Positions 45,672-55,187 of a stretch of 64,000 nucleotides of DNA are shown here, piece after piece. The position numbers and the translations under genes are program-made. Numbering within the stretch: the first letter of the stretch is position 1; the number at the start of each line of letters is the position of its first letter. Source of the DNA: Methanosarcina horonobensis HB-1 = JCM 15518 (lineage in GTDB: Archaea; Halobacteriota; Methanosarcinia; Methanosarcinales; Methanosarcinaceae). The notes beneath the pieces are model-generated. The model searched no databases. It worked only from the letters and a program-made list of their open reading frames with translations, and was not told the origin of the DNA. The DNA lies in contig NZ_CP009516.1 of assembly GCF_000970285.1 (NCBI RefSeq), positions 1,901,036 through 1,965,035 on the forward strand, in the 5' to 3' direction.

Positions 45672-46226
45672 GGTATTTATTGAGGTATTGAGCTCTTTCA
45701 TGCGAATTTATTTTAACGTTTGGTGCCCAAAAAATATTATTCAATCCAGATTTTATAGAATACCCCCACTGGCTTGCCTGTTGGCTCTTCTTTTGACATA
45801 TCCGTGTCCAATATCTATAACCAGGATTATTATGCTTTCTCTAGCCGAATATCCTAGAATTTTTAATAATCTCCAAACAATTATAATTCTGCTCCTGGCT
45901 GAAGATAGACAACTTCATTCTTTTGGATAGCTATCTTTTTTCTTAATAATTTGAAAAATATTTATCTTCATATTAGCTATTGGTTTTTTTCTCAAACTTC
46001 CAGTAACTCTGATTTATTTTTATTTTCGTAATCAATAGCCTCCTTTTTGTCAGAGAATAACTTCAAAATGGTTCGAAGTTTAACAAAGAAATAAATGTTT
46101 TGTGGAAAAATAAATAACTAAAGAGGAACAATTAATGATAGGGAATTAGGGTAAATTTCAATGTCTTGAACGAATAATCAGAGTAATTTCAAATACCAAA
46201 AACGGGAAGTAAAGGGGCGAATAAAT
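45672..46226. other. AT-rich intergenic region
   Basis: No convincing gene; an 80-codon frame at 45688 lacks a ribosome-binding site and protein-like composition. Runs of T at 45940-46035 follow the IorA-like gene and may terminate it. Confidence 0.4.
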
Positions 46227-46391
46227 TTGAACAGAAAATTCCAAATCATACTGTTATTAGGATTTTTGCTACTTATTACTGGAATGCTTCTTAATATTAC
46301 AAGAGATCCGCTTATCTTGAGTTCTGGAGCTGTAGCTGCAATATTCATGTTCTTACTTTTCAGGATAGATCCTCTTAGCCCTCGAGAATGA
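46227..46391 (+). CDS. Small two-helix membrane protein
   Basis: 54 aa from TTG 46227, preceded by AAAGGGGCG at good spacing. The sequence has two hydrophobic helices, FQIILLLGFLLLITGMLL and LILSSGAVAAIFMFLLF, separated by a short polar turn, and ends FRIDPLSPRE. It is a plausible short membrane protein 90 bp upstream of the DUF3160 lipoprotein gene and may be expressed with it. No family recognised. Confidence 0.6.
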   Translation: MNRKFQIILLLGFLLLITGMLLNITRDPLILSSGAVAAIFMFLLFRIDPLSPRE

Positions 46392-46483
46392 TAGGGAAAG
46401 AAGGATCTCTTTTTTACGTACGAAAAAATTAATTATTCTAAGTTTGACTTATTTTTTATTAGTTTTGCATGAGGTATGAATTA

Positions 46484-48811
46484 ATGGACCGCAGAATCAG
46501 ATTAGCATCAGTTTACCTAATGCTTTTGATCTTTGTCTTTTTTGCGGGCTGCTCTGACCAGAATACGGAGCAGGACGCGCTCGGCTATGCCGCAAATATA
46601 CTCAAAACAGAAGCCGTAACTTACTCAGGGGTTCTTGGCCAGAGCGCCTCCCTGCCGATAAATTATAACCTGGAAGCCCTGGATGTCGAGTTAAAAGCGC
46701 CTTCTTATGAGTTGCCCTTGCAAAGGGATGAAATCTCCAATTATGAAACCTTTTCTACCAGAATCCCTCTGGACGCCTCAGCTCTTGAGATGCTGGGAAA
46801 GAATGGTTTTGTGGTAATAGAAAACCCTTACAACCCTGAAGAAGAGGATATAACCTCAATGTACGTGACCCTCAAAGAAGAAGAAATTCCTGTTTTTATT
46901 ACTACGGATTCCCTGCTGCATCTTTACCATATCCAGTTTGATGAAACCCTACGCCAGATAGAGGAAAACGAGTTTTACGATACTCTCTGGGAGACCGATC
47001 TTGCCCTTCTGGAAGCTTCGGTCAAAGAATACAATAGTGCCTCAGGGGAGGAAAAGGAAGCTGCAAGGAGAAATGCAGCTTACTTTGCAGTTGCACTGAG
47101 CCTGCTCCAGCCCAAGTTCGCACAGGTACAGGCAGCGGATGATCCCTATGGCTTTGTTGATGAAGCTCTTTTCCCTGTAAATTCGGTAGAAAAATATCAA
47201 TTTGAGGTTCCTTCATATGTAAAAGAAGAGGTTGAAGCCGAGCTCGCTTTGATAGAAGCACATGAAGGGTTTGTTTCCTCTCCTATTTTCCTGTATGAGG
47301 AGGACTATTCCCAGTACATACCAAGAGGCCATTACACCCGTTCCGAGAAGCTGCAAAACTATTTCAAAGCCTTTATGTGGCATGGCAGGGTGAGCATGCT
47401 CCTTAAAGGTGAACTGATCAAATCCGAAGACCCTGCAAAAGACGCCCGCATCCAGACAATCCAAGCAAGTCTTATATCTTCAAAGCTCGAAAACTCGCCT
47501 TCACTTCTTGAAAACTGGGACAAAATCTATGGGATTACGGCTTTTTATGTGGGCTTTTTCGATGATCTCGGACCTTACGAATACATGGAAGTCATGGATC
47601 AGGTCTTTGGCAATGGAGAAAGAGAATTTAACGAAACAGCGATAGAGGAATTGAAAACAGCGCTTGCTGAATACCAGGGCCCAAAAATCTATGGAGGAAC
47701 AGGGAATTGTGTTCTGCAACCACCCTTCACACCAGAGCAGGCTGACCAATGCCTTGAAAATACCACGGGCTTCCGCTTCATGGGGCAGCGCTTTATCCCT
47801 GACTCTTATGTTTTCTCAAACCTTGTAGGAGCTTATACAGGAGAATACCAGGGAGAAAAGGAAGAGCCTTTCACTTTTGTAATCTCAGGAGCAGGAAGAC
47901 CTATCCGTGGCTTCCCTCGTGGGCTTGATATAATGGCTCTCCTGGGCTCGGAAAGGGCTGTCTTCTGGCTTGATGAGCTGAACGATTCCAGTTACGAAAA
48001 TTATAGTGTTCAATATGCAAATATTGAGACGGAGTTTTCGAACTTCAGTGCAGCCGACTGGAACAGAAACCTTTACTGGTCCTGGCTCTATTCTCTTCAG
48101 CCTCTCCTGAAAGATTACGGAGAAGGATACCCGACCTTTATGCAGACCGATGCCTGGCAGGATAAGGAATTGAGCACTTCTCTGGCCTCATGGACAGAAC
48201 TCAGACACGATACTATTCTCTACGCTAAACAGAGCTATACTATAACTGAAACATCCATGCCTATGCCGCCTGAAGAAAAACCGGTTGTGGGATATGTTGA
48301 GCCAGTACCCGACTTTTACGCCAGGCTGCTTGCCTTAACGAAGATGACAAACCATGGCCTGGACGAAATGGATGTACTTGACTCCGGTTCAAAATCGAGA
48401 CTCACAGAGCTTGAGGGCATCCTTTCCAGGCTTCAGGCAATTTCTGAAAAGGAACTTGAAAATGAAGAACTGACAGAAGAAGATTATGAATTCATCAAGA
48501 ATTTCGGAGACCAGCTTGAAGGTGTCATAACCGATGTTGATGAGAAAGCCAGAAAAACCACTGTCGTGGCTGATGTTCATACCGATGGAAACACGGAAGT
48601 CGTTCTCGAAGAGGGAGTCGGATACGTGGACATGCTCGTAGTTGCATACAAGCTTCCGGATGGCAGAATACTTCTTGGTGCCGGACCTGTGATGAGTTAT
48701 TACGAGTTCAAGCAGCCCATGGAAGAACGCCTGACAGATGAAAAATGGAGGGAAATGCTGAAGGAAAACCCGCCGGAAAGACCGGAGTGGTCCTCCTCAT
48801 ACATTTCTTAA
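46484..48811 (+). CDS. DUF3160 lipoprotein, copy 1
   Basis: 775 aa from the ATG at 46484, which has GAGGT upstream (ATG 46469 is possible). The signal segment ends FVFFAGCSDQ, a lipobox-like site for lipid anchoring at the cysteine. The large extracellular DUF3160 domain follows. Characteristic blocks are ITTDSLLHLYHIQFDETL, GHYTRSEKLQNYFKAFMWHGR, FMGQRFIPDSYVF, GFPRGLDIMALLGSERA and GPVMSYYEFKQPMEERLTD. Many Asn-x-Ser/Thr sites suggest glycosylation. Function unknown; a related copy lies at 50071 with long identical blocks. Confidence 0.82.
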   Translation: MDRRIRLASVYLMLLIFVFFAGCSDQNTEQDALGYAANILKTEAVTYSGVLGQSASLPINYNLEALDVELKAPSYELPLQRDEISNYETFSTRIPLDASALEMLGKNGFVVIENPYNPEEEDITSMYVTLKEEEIPVFITTDSLLHLYHIQFDETLRQIEENEFYDTLWETDLALLEASVKEYNSASGEEKEAARRNAAYFAVALSLLQPKFAQVQAADDPYGFVDEALFPVNSVEKYQFEVPSYVKEEVEAELALIEAHEGFVSSPIFLYEEDYSQYIPRGHYTRSEKLQNYFKAFMWHGRVSMLLKGELIKSEDPAKDARIQTIQASLISSKLENSPSLLENWDKIYGITAFYVGFFDDLGPYEYMEVMDQVFGNGEREFNETAIEELKTALAEYQGPKIYGGTGNCVLQPPFTPEQADQCLENTTGFRFMGQRFIPDSYVFSNLVGAYTGEYQGEKEEPFTFVISGAGRPIRGFPRGLDIMALLGSERAVFWLDELNDSSYENYSVQYANIETEFSNFSAADWNRNLYWSWLYSLQPLLKDYGEGYPTFMQTDAWQDKELSTSLASWTELRHDTILYAKQSYTITETSMPMPPEEKPVVGYVEPVPDFYARLLALTKMTNHGLDEMDVLDSGSKSRLTELEGILSRLQAISEKELENEELTEEDYEFIKNFGDQLEGVITDVDEKARKTTVVADVHTDGNTEVVLEEGVGYVDMLVVAYKLPDGRILLGAGPVMSYYEFKQPMEERLTDEKWREMLKENPPERPEWSSSYIS

Positions 48812-49027
48812 TTTTTAAATTTTTTGAAATAAAAAAGACAGATATAACCTGAAAAGTTTCTGGAGAGCGTAAGAAAGCCCATGGAAGGACTCGCCTGAAT
48901 TTGTTTACTGCAACCTGAAACTTACGGAAGCAGATATGGAAAGGTATTAATTAGAGAAGTATGAGTAATAATATGTGGGTTATATTATTATAGAAAGCCC
49001 CCTGATAAAACTATGGAGGTAATAATA

Positions 49028-49180
49028 ATGTGTAGTGTTGGAGACTCGTTTGATATCGATATGGAAGGAAAATTGCCGGTAAAACATTATGTATGCAAAG
49101 ACTGTGGAAACAAATTCAAAGGTATTGGCAAGAACGTGAAGTGTCCTTCCTGCCAGTCCAGCAATGTAGCAGAAGCATGA
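49028..49180 (+). CDS. Small zinc-ribbon protein
   Basis: 50 aa with GGAGGT nine bases upstream of the ATG. Two CxxC pairs, VCKDCGNKF and KCPSCQSSN, form a classic rubredoxin-like zinc ribbon of the kind found in small nucleic-acid-binding or partner proteins. The N-terminal half is acidic (SFDIDMEGKLPV). It lies between the first DUF3160 gene and the gene at 49216, 35 bp before the latter, so the two probably form an operon. Confidence 0.82.
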   Translation: MCSVGDSFDIDMEGKLPVKHYVCKDCGNKFKGIGKNVKCPSCQSSNVAEA

Positions 49181-49215
49181 TAACCAGCTGAGTTTTTTAG
49201 GTATTTATTTTTAAC

Positions 49216-49701
49216 ATGGAAAAATCGACCTCCTCCAAAGATATTTCGCTGAAGGAAAATGAAATGCTTCTCCTGCGCGGCAGGGCAGGAGTAGTGGCTA
49301 TTGTGAAAGCAGGTTCGGATGGACAGTTCTTTCTGGAAACTGAAAATGAAGAGATCGTACTCGGACTGGAACCTCATGACCTGATTGTTGCTTCTGCGTT
49401 TTCTGTGGATGAAAAAACTGAAAAAGGGCTTAAATGCGTTCTTTTCATGATCCGGGAGATCAGGTCACCGTTAATAGTTCTTCCAAAAAACCATCCTGCA
49501 TCACCAAGGCTTCCAATCGTAGTGTCGGCCGGTAAAAAGACCGTTCTAAACTGTAATATTACACCTGGTACGCATCCGAATCAGGACGTACTGTGCGGTT
49601 CAAATGAATTTGATAGTCTGGAAGTAATAGGAACACCCGAGGGTGTACAATTTAAAAATATGCCTCAATGTGAGGTATTAAAGGTTAATTTTGACATTTG
49701 A
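49216..49701 (+). CDS. Conserved protein of unknown function
   Basis: 161 aa, no signal peptide or membrane segment. A beta-rich N-terminal part (NEMLLLRGRAGVVAIVKAG, then GQFFLETENEEIVLGLEPHDLIVA) is followed by IVLPKNHPASPRLPIVVSAGKK. Three cysteines occur (about 75, 114 and 127), with another near the end. It follows the zinc-ribbon gene closely. No named family recognised. Confidence 0.65.
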   Translation: MEKSTSSKDISLKENEMLLLRGRAGVVAIVKAGSDGQFFLETENEEIVLGLEPHDLIVASAFSVDEKTEKGLKCVLFMIREIRSPLIVLPKNHPASPRLPIVVSAGKKTVLNCNITPGTHPNQDVLCGSNEFDSLEVIGTPEGVQFKNMPQCEVLKVNFDI

Positions 49702-50070
49702 CCAGTGTATTTATTTAATCCTATTACTTTAACTCTATTGTTTTAACTCTATTGTTTTAACTCTATTGTTTTAATTCTATTGTTTTAATTCTATTATTTG
49801 CTATATTTTTTCTATTTTTTATTTCTTTCAGCTTTTTGTTTAACGCATTTTTTATCTGAATTCAGCTTAACAGAGTTTTGGATAGTTTGAAATATTTGAT
49901 TAGACAAGCATATTAAAAAGCTAATTTTTGGAAAAGTTTGACTCCAATACAGGTTTTCGGTTGCAAAACAGGATAATCTGAACTTGTAGACTGAGAATTC
50001 AGAAACCCCCACCTCTCTGAGCGAACAAAGCTCGAACCCGTAACTGACCCAAAGTAACCGAGTTGAGAGA
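49702..50070. other. Leader of the second DUF3160 gene
   Basis: Contains the 14-bp tandem repeat at 49727-49796 and T-rich sequence. The start at 50071 is preceded by GAGTTGAGAGA. No gene. Confidence 0.45.
49727..49796. repeat. 14-bp tandem repeat, five units
   Basis: Five consecutive units of TTTTAACTCTATTG begin at 49727 (first base C), 49741, 49755, 49769 and 49783; the last two have AATT in place of AACT. It begins 26 bp after the stop of the gene at 49216 and is T-rich, so it may act in termination or simply vary by slippage. Confidence 0.9.
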
Positions 50071-52431
50071 ATGAAATACGAGACCAGACTAGTTATAACC
50101 TATTTAGTTCTTTTAATCCTTATAGTCTCCCTTGCAGGAGGATGCCTTGAGCAAAGTTCCGGATTAAGCAGGGAGAACGGTACTGAAGCAATAGAAGAAG
50201 TTGACAGTAATAGAAGCTCTTCAACTGGTCATCTGAAAATCGAAGCAGTAAATCTTTCCGGTTTTGAGGCAGGAAATCCGGCTCTTGTGGGGAACTACAG
50301 GCTTGAAGCTCTTGATATAGAGCTGAAAGCTCCCCAGTACGACCTGCCCCTGCAGGAATCAGATATTTCAAATTACGGTGAGTTTTCTCAAAAATTTTTG
50401 ACAGATGATACAGCTCTGGAAAAGCTGAAAGAAAACGGATTTGTGGTAATTTCCAACCCTTACAACCCAAAGGAAGAAGATATAACTGCTATGTATAATA
50501 GGCTTGGAAACGAAGGACAGCTGATTTTCATAACTTCGGATACACTTCTCCACCTTTACCATGTCCAGTTTGATGACAGCATGAGTCGGGTCGAGCAAAA
50601 AGAGTTGTACGACCTTTTATGGGAATTGGATAAAGCTATGCTTGATGCCTCGGTCGAAGAATATAATAGAGCTTCAGGGGAAGAAAAGGAAGCAGCAAGA
50701 AGAAACGCAGCCTACTTTACAGTTGCGCTGAGTCTGCTCCAACCCAAAGAGGAGCAAATCAAGGAAATTAAAGACCCTTATGATCCGGAAGCAGGAACAT
50801 ACTTTGAGCCTGTGGCAGAGGAAAAGTATCAGTTTGAAACACCTGCGTTTGTAAAAGATAATGTCGAAGCCGAGCTAGCTCTTATTGAAGCACATGAAGG
50901 CTTTGAGACTTCTCCAATCTTCAGTTATAGGGAAGACTATTCTCAGTATGTGCCCAGAGGGCATTACACTCACTCGGAAATCCTGAAGAATTACTTCAAA
51001 GCTTTTATGTGGCACGGCAGAATGAGTATGCTACTTAAGGGAAAATTAATCCAGGCAGACGATCCGGAAAAGGAAGCCCGCATCCAGACCATTCAGGCAA
51101 GCCTGATTACCTCCCGGCTTGAAGACAATCCGGATCTTCTTCAGAAATGGGACAGGATCTATGTGATTACGGCTTTTTATGTCGGTGTCTCAGATGACAT
51201 CGGACCTTACGAATATATGGAAGCAATGGAGTCAGTATTCGGAAATGAATCAAGGAACTTTAACGCAACGACAATGGAAGAGCTAAAAATTGAACTTGCC
51301 GGATACAAGAGCCCGGAGATCTATGGAGGCACAGGAAGCGGAACTCACGAGCCTGTAATAATAGCCGAGCAGGCTGATGAACTCCTTGAGGATACGAAAG
51401 GTTTCAGGTTCATGGGGCAGCGTTTTATCCCGGACTCTTACATCTTCTTCAGGCTCACCGGCCCCTATACTAAAGAGTATACGGGAAATCAGGAACAGAT
51501 GCCTTTTACCTATATAGATTCCGAATACGGAAACAACAGGGGTTTCCCGCGAGGGCTTGATGCGATGGCTCTCCTGGGATCGGAGAGGGCTGTTTACTGG
51601 CTTGACGAACTGAACGATTCGAGCTATAAAAATTACAGTCTCAGATACGGAGAACTGGATTCGGAGTTCTCGAACTTCAGTGCAGCCGACTGGAACAGGA
51701 ACCTTTACTGGTCCTGGCTCTATTCCCTCCAGCCTCTCTTAAAAGATTATGGTGCAGGTTACCCAACCTTCATGCAAACCGAAGCCTGGCAGGACAAGGA
51801 ATTGAGCACTTCTCTGGCTTCCTGGACCGAACTCAGACACGATACAATTCTCTATGCTAAGCAAAGCTATGGGATAGATGAGGGACTTCCTGTGTTTGGA
51901 GACAAACCCGTGGGATATGTGGAGCCTGTACCCGAGTTTTATAACAGACTGCTGGCCCTTACCAGAATGACTGAAAGCGGACTCGAAGAACTGGACGCAC
52001 TTGACGAAAATACAAGAGGAGAGTTTGAGAGACTCGAATTTTTCCTTAAAAAGTTTATTGAGATTTCCAAAAAAGAACTTGAAAACAAAGAATTGACAGA
52101 AGAAGACAAATTTTTCATCTTCAGCTTTGGAGAAACTCTCGAAATAACCGGGGGTCTCGACGAAGAGTCCACGAAAACCACCCTTGTTGCAGATGTCCAC
52201 ACCGAACCAAATAATAAACTTGTGCTTGAGGAAGGGACAGGATATGTGGACATGGCAATTGTGGCTTACAAGGTTCCTGACGGCAGGGTTTTCCTGGCTG
52301 CAGGGCCGGTTATGAGCTATTATGAATTCAAACAGCCTATGGAAGAACGCCTGACAGATGAAAAATGGAGGGAGATGCTTGAGGCAAATCCGCCTGAAAG
52401 GCCTGAATGGGTTTCGAGATACAGAGCTTAA
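50071..52431 (+). CDS. DUF3160 lipoprotein, copy 2
   Basis: 786 aa. The N-terminus ends LIVSLAGGCLEQ, a lipobox. A Ser/Asn-rich spacer precedes the DUF3160 domain, which shares near-identical blocks with copy 1. Examples are AADWNRNLYWSWLYSLQPLLKDYG, then FMQTEAWQDKELSTSLASWTELRHDTILYAKQSY, and GPVMSYYEFKQPMEERLTDEKWREML. Divergence is concentrated in the N-terminal third and in the loop before VGYVEPVPEFY. This is a tandem duplication in which the C-terminal halves stayed closely similar, possibly by gene conversion. Confidence 0.82.
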   Translation: MKYETRLVITYLVLLILIVSLAGGCLEQSSGLSRENGTEAIEEVDSNRSSSTGHLKIEAVNLSGFEAGNPALVGNYRLEALDIELKAPQYDLPLQESDISNYGEFSQKFLTDDTALEKLKENGFVVISNPYNPKEEDITAMYNRLGNEGQLIFITSDTLLHLYHVQFDDSMSRVEQKELYDLLWELDKAMLDASVEEYNRASGEEKEAARRNAAYFTVALSLLQPKEEQIKEIKDPYDPEAGTYFEPVAEEKYQFETPAFVKDNVEAELALIEAHEGFETSPIFSYREDYSQYVPRGHYTHSEILKNYFKAFMWHGRMSMLLKGKLIQADDPEKEARIQTIQASLITSRLEDNPDLLQKWDRIYVITAFYVGVSDDIGPYEYMEAMESVFGNESRNFNATTMEELKIELAGYKSPEIYGGTGSGTHEPVIIAEQADELLEDTKGFRFMGQRFIPDSYIFFRLTGPYTKEYTGNQEQMPFTYIDSEYGNNRGFPRGLDAMALLGSERAVYWLDELNDSSYKNYSLRYGELDSEFSNFSAADWNRNLYWSWLYSLQPLLKDYGAGYPTFMQTEAWQDKELSTSLASWTELRHDTILYAKQSYGIDEGLPVFGDKPVGYVEPVPEFYNRLLALTRMTESGLEELDALDENTRGEFERLEFFLKKFIEISKKELENKELTEEDKFFIFSFGETLEITGGLDEESTKTTLVADVHTEPNNKLVLEEGTGYVDMAIVAYKVPDGRVFLAAGPVMSYYEFKQPMEERLTDEKWREMLEANPPERPEWVSRYRA

Positions 52432-52538
52432 AGCCCTGAAAAACATTTTTTAAATTTATTATCTTTCAATCTTAAATTTTAACTTTTATTTTTAAGTTGA
52501 TTTTGAACTGGAATCGGTTTAGAACCGGGGCGTGTAAT

Positions 52539-53459
52539 ATGAGTCCGGGAAGGTACCCCTTGATTGAGAAGAAAGGATTGATATTCTTTCAGATTAATCT
52601 TTTACTGATAGTACTTTTTGCATCGATAAATCCTGCCATGGCAGACGAAGATCCTGAAGAGACAGAAAATCCTCAAAATCCCGTGCAATTCGTTGGGCCA
52701 ATTTCCGATTACGGGCTAGATATGGATGGGGATGGACTGTATGACTATCTGGTGGTTAAATTTAACGCTCAAAGTAATATGCCTTCTACTTATTTTTTCA
52801 CGGGAGATCTGCGTGTAGACCTGGGTTTTCACGAGAGTAAAGACTCAATAGCCCATGAGTTTCGTATGCTTAACTTCGCAAAAAATTCTACCTATCTGAA
52901 TGGAAAAACCAGTACGGTTATCCTCAATTTTGAAGGAGGCAAAATTCGTGAGAATGAATTAAACGGCCCCTATGAAGTGAAAATAAGTTTAAGCAACGGA
53001 AGTTGGGGTTTTGGCAGGGGGATCGAATATACGACAGGAGCATATGAATATGTGAAATTTGAACAGCCGGAGTTACTTATCTCAGGCCCTGTCCGCTCAA
53101 AAGCCCGGGCACTTGAACTGGCCGAGCAAAATGCTGCCGAAGCGGGGATAAATCTTGGAGGACTGAAAGATATAGACATTTCTTCTGGAAGAAATGGAGA
53201 AATCTGGATTTTCCACTTTGAACAAAACGGGACCCAGGAATGTTTTGCGATAGAGGGGAATACTGTTGAGGACATCAGGCACTGGACTCTAAACGAAACG
53301 GTATCGAAGAGGAGTCCAGCTACTCCTTCCCTGCATATGGGTTGCACAGTTACTCTGTTTGCAGCTGCATGTTTATTTACCAGAAAATCTTCTGCCCAAA
53401 TCACAAGTCAAAAAGCTTCCGCCTGCCAGATAAAAAGACCAGATGAGAAAAATGACTGA
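52539..53459 (+). CDS. Exported protein of unknown function
   Basis: 306 aa from the ATG at 52539, preceded by GGGGCG; the frame is open 14 codons upstream from TTG. A signal peptide (LIFFQINLLLIVLFASINPAMA) is followed by GLDMDGDGLYDYLVVKFNAQ, an Asp-rich calcium-binding-like loop common in surface proteins. A beta-rich domain follows, then a C-terminal hydrophobic stretch (MGCTVTLFAAACLF) and a basic tail. Probably membrane-anchored outside the cell. Follows the second DUF3160 gene on the same strand. Confidence 0.65.
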   Translation: MSPGRYPLIEKKGLIFFQINLLLIVLFASINPAMADEDPEETENPQNPVQFVGPISDYGLDMDGDGLYDYLVVKFNAQSNMPSTYFFTGDLRVDLGFHESKDSIAHEFRMLNFAKNSTYLNGKTSTVILNFEGGKIRENELNGPYEVKISLSNGSWGFGRGIEYTTGAYEYVKFEQPELLISGPVRSKARALELAEQNAAEAGINLGGLKDIDISSGRNGEIWIFHFEQNGTQECFAIEGNTVEDIRHWTLNETVSKRSPATPSLHMGCTVTLFAAACLFTRKSSAQITSQKASACQIKRPDEKND

Positions 53460-53534
53460 AAGATAGAAAGATAACTAAAAAAGGTTTTAAATCAGGAAAA
53501 AAGAAGAGATGACTATATAAAAGAAATCAGGTTT

Positions 53535-54752
53535 TTATATAGAAAACTTCTCTTCTCTACTGCCTGAGGTCTCTTGTTCCTGTCTTACCTGAGTAATTAA
53601 CTTTTCAAGCTGCTCCCGGGAGATGCTTTTATGTTTCTCTTCGGTGCAGACCTTGACTTTTTCGATCAGGGCACAGAGTTCTTCCCGCTCAAGGCAGAAG
53701 CCGATGCTGTTGATTATGCCTTTCAGGGCTTTTGTGCCTGTGTGCTTTCCGACAACAAGGTTGCGCTTTCCGCCGACCATTTCAGGGAGGAACAATTCGT
53801 AAGTGCGCGGCTCTTCCAGGATTGCAGCGACATGGATTCCGGACTCGTGCGTGAAGGCATTCTGTCCGACAACGGCTTTGTTTACCGAAGGAGTAATGCC
53901 TGAGTATTCCGAGATCATTCTGGAGAGAGCTGTCAGTCGGGTAGTGTCGTAACGGTCTATTCCGTATTGCACCCTGAGGGCAACCAGAACTTCTTCTAAA
54001 GAGGCATTTCCTGCCCTCTCCCCGATGGCGTTAACTGTCGTATGAAGTTGTTTTGCCCCGGCTTCGGCGGCTGCAAGGGTGTTGGCTGTAGCCATGCCAA
54101 GGTCATCATGGCAGTGAATGCAGATAGATGTGTTTACGGACTTGAAGATCTCGCTTACAAGATAGTGAGTTGTGGCAGGGTTCAGTATGCCCACTGTATC
54201 TGCAAGGCTTACGTACTGCACTTTGTACTCGTTTTCAACTTCCTTGAAAGCCTGCTTAAGACGGTCAATCGGAGTGCGGCTTGCATCTTCGGCTGCAAAA
54301 CGTACTTTTAAACCGTGATCAGTTGCATATTCGATGGCTTCTTTGGCGCAACCGAGCATATCCTCAAAAGACCTGTGGTACTTGTATTTGAGATGCATGT
54401 CGGACATTGCGATGAAAATGCTGACAATATCAACGTCACATTCAAGGGCAGCGTCTACATCCCCCTTTACTGCTCTTGAGAGACAGCAGATCCTTGAATT
54501 AAAGCCCTGGTTTGCAATTTCCTTTACGATTTCTTTTTCGTATGCGGAAACTACCGGAAATCCGGCTTCTATAACCTCAATACCCATGGAATCAAGCTCG
54601 CTGGCTACTGCCAGCTTCTGTTCTTTCGTGAACACAACGCCAGGAGTCTGTTCCCCATCGCGCAGGGTCACGTCACAGATTTCGATATCAAGGGGGCGAT
54701 ATTCGATGAAGTCCATCAGTGTGTTTCTGGAGTACTGCTCGCTCTCTGACAT
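53535..54752 (-). CDS. aksA: Homocitrate synthase family protein (AksA type)
   Basis: 405 aa of the isopropylmalate/homocitrate synthase family. DVTLRDGEQTPGVVFTKEQK near 23-42 and the metal-binding IHCHDDLGMATANTLAA near 211-227 are present. NAIGERAGNASLEEVLVAL and the lyase-type C-terminal HESGIHVAAIL, then VVGKHTG are also present. In methanogens AksA condenses acetyl-CoA with 2-oxoglutarate and longer homologues on the way to 7-mercaptoheptanoate of coenzyme B. Related enzymes make citramalate or isopropylmalate; the AksA call rests on organism and length. Confidence 0.8.
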   Translation of the reverse strand: MSESEQYSRNTLMDFIEYRPLDIEICDVTLRDGEQTPGVVFTKEQKLAVASELDSMGIEVIEAGFPVVSAYEKEIVKEIANQGFNSRICCLSRAVKGDVDAALECDVDIVSIFIAMSDMHLKYKYHRSFEDMLGCAKEAIEYATDHGLKVRFAAEDASRTPIDRLKQAFKEVENEYKVQYVSLADTVGILNPATTHYLVSEIFKSVNTSICIHCHDDLGMATANTLAAAEAGAKQLHTTVNAIGERAGNASLEEVLVALRVQYGIDRYDTTRLTALSRMISEYSGITPSVNKAVVGQNAFTHESGIHVAAILEEPRTYELFLPEMVGGKRNLVVGKHTGTKALKGIINSIGFCLEREELCALIEKVKVCTEEKHKSISREQLEKLITQVRQEQETSGSREEKFSI

Positions 54753-55187
54753 AGTTACTGTTTCCCGTGATTTTTCTCATTTGAGGAATTTTAATTATTT
54801 TTAATGATATTTGTGTAGACTGCCCTGAAAATAACTCAAAGGCTCGAGTAAGAAATTATGAGGCTGAAACGCCATTAAAAGTCAAAAAGTCTTATGTTTA
54901 GCAAGATTAGCATTAGCTTTACCTACATATGTATAAATGTTTTCCTTGGAGGAAAAGAGTTTCCGAGGCAGTATTACTATATTTTTTGATAAAGAAACTC
55001 GCTTCAGGACATCCGATCATTATATAATTGAGCCTTAACTCAGCTTTCCAAAAATATAGAAAATAACATCCTGTATCTAATAAAAAAGCCTTAAGAGATT
55101 AGGGACAAAGCTCCATTATAATAAAAAGGAGATTAATAAAATAAGTAAAGTTAAAGAAGAAAGTTAATAAAGTCAGAGAAGAACTTT
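54753..55187. promoter_or_regulatory. Upstream region of aksA
   Basis: Intergenic. On the minus strand a TATA-like TTTATACATATG lies around 54927-54938, about 180 bp before aksA. The NAD kinase gene ends at 55188. No small gene or structured RNA is evident. Confidence 0.4.

Noticed and set aside
45688-45930. 80-codon frame after the IorA-like gene
   Set aside because: No ribosome-binding site, patchy composition and located in a T-rich terminator region.
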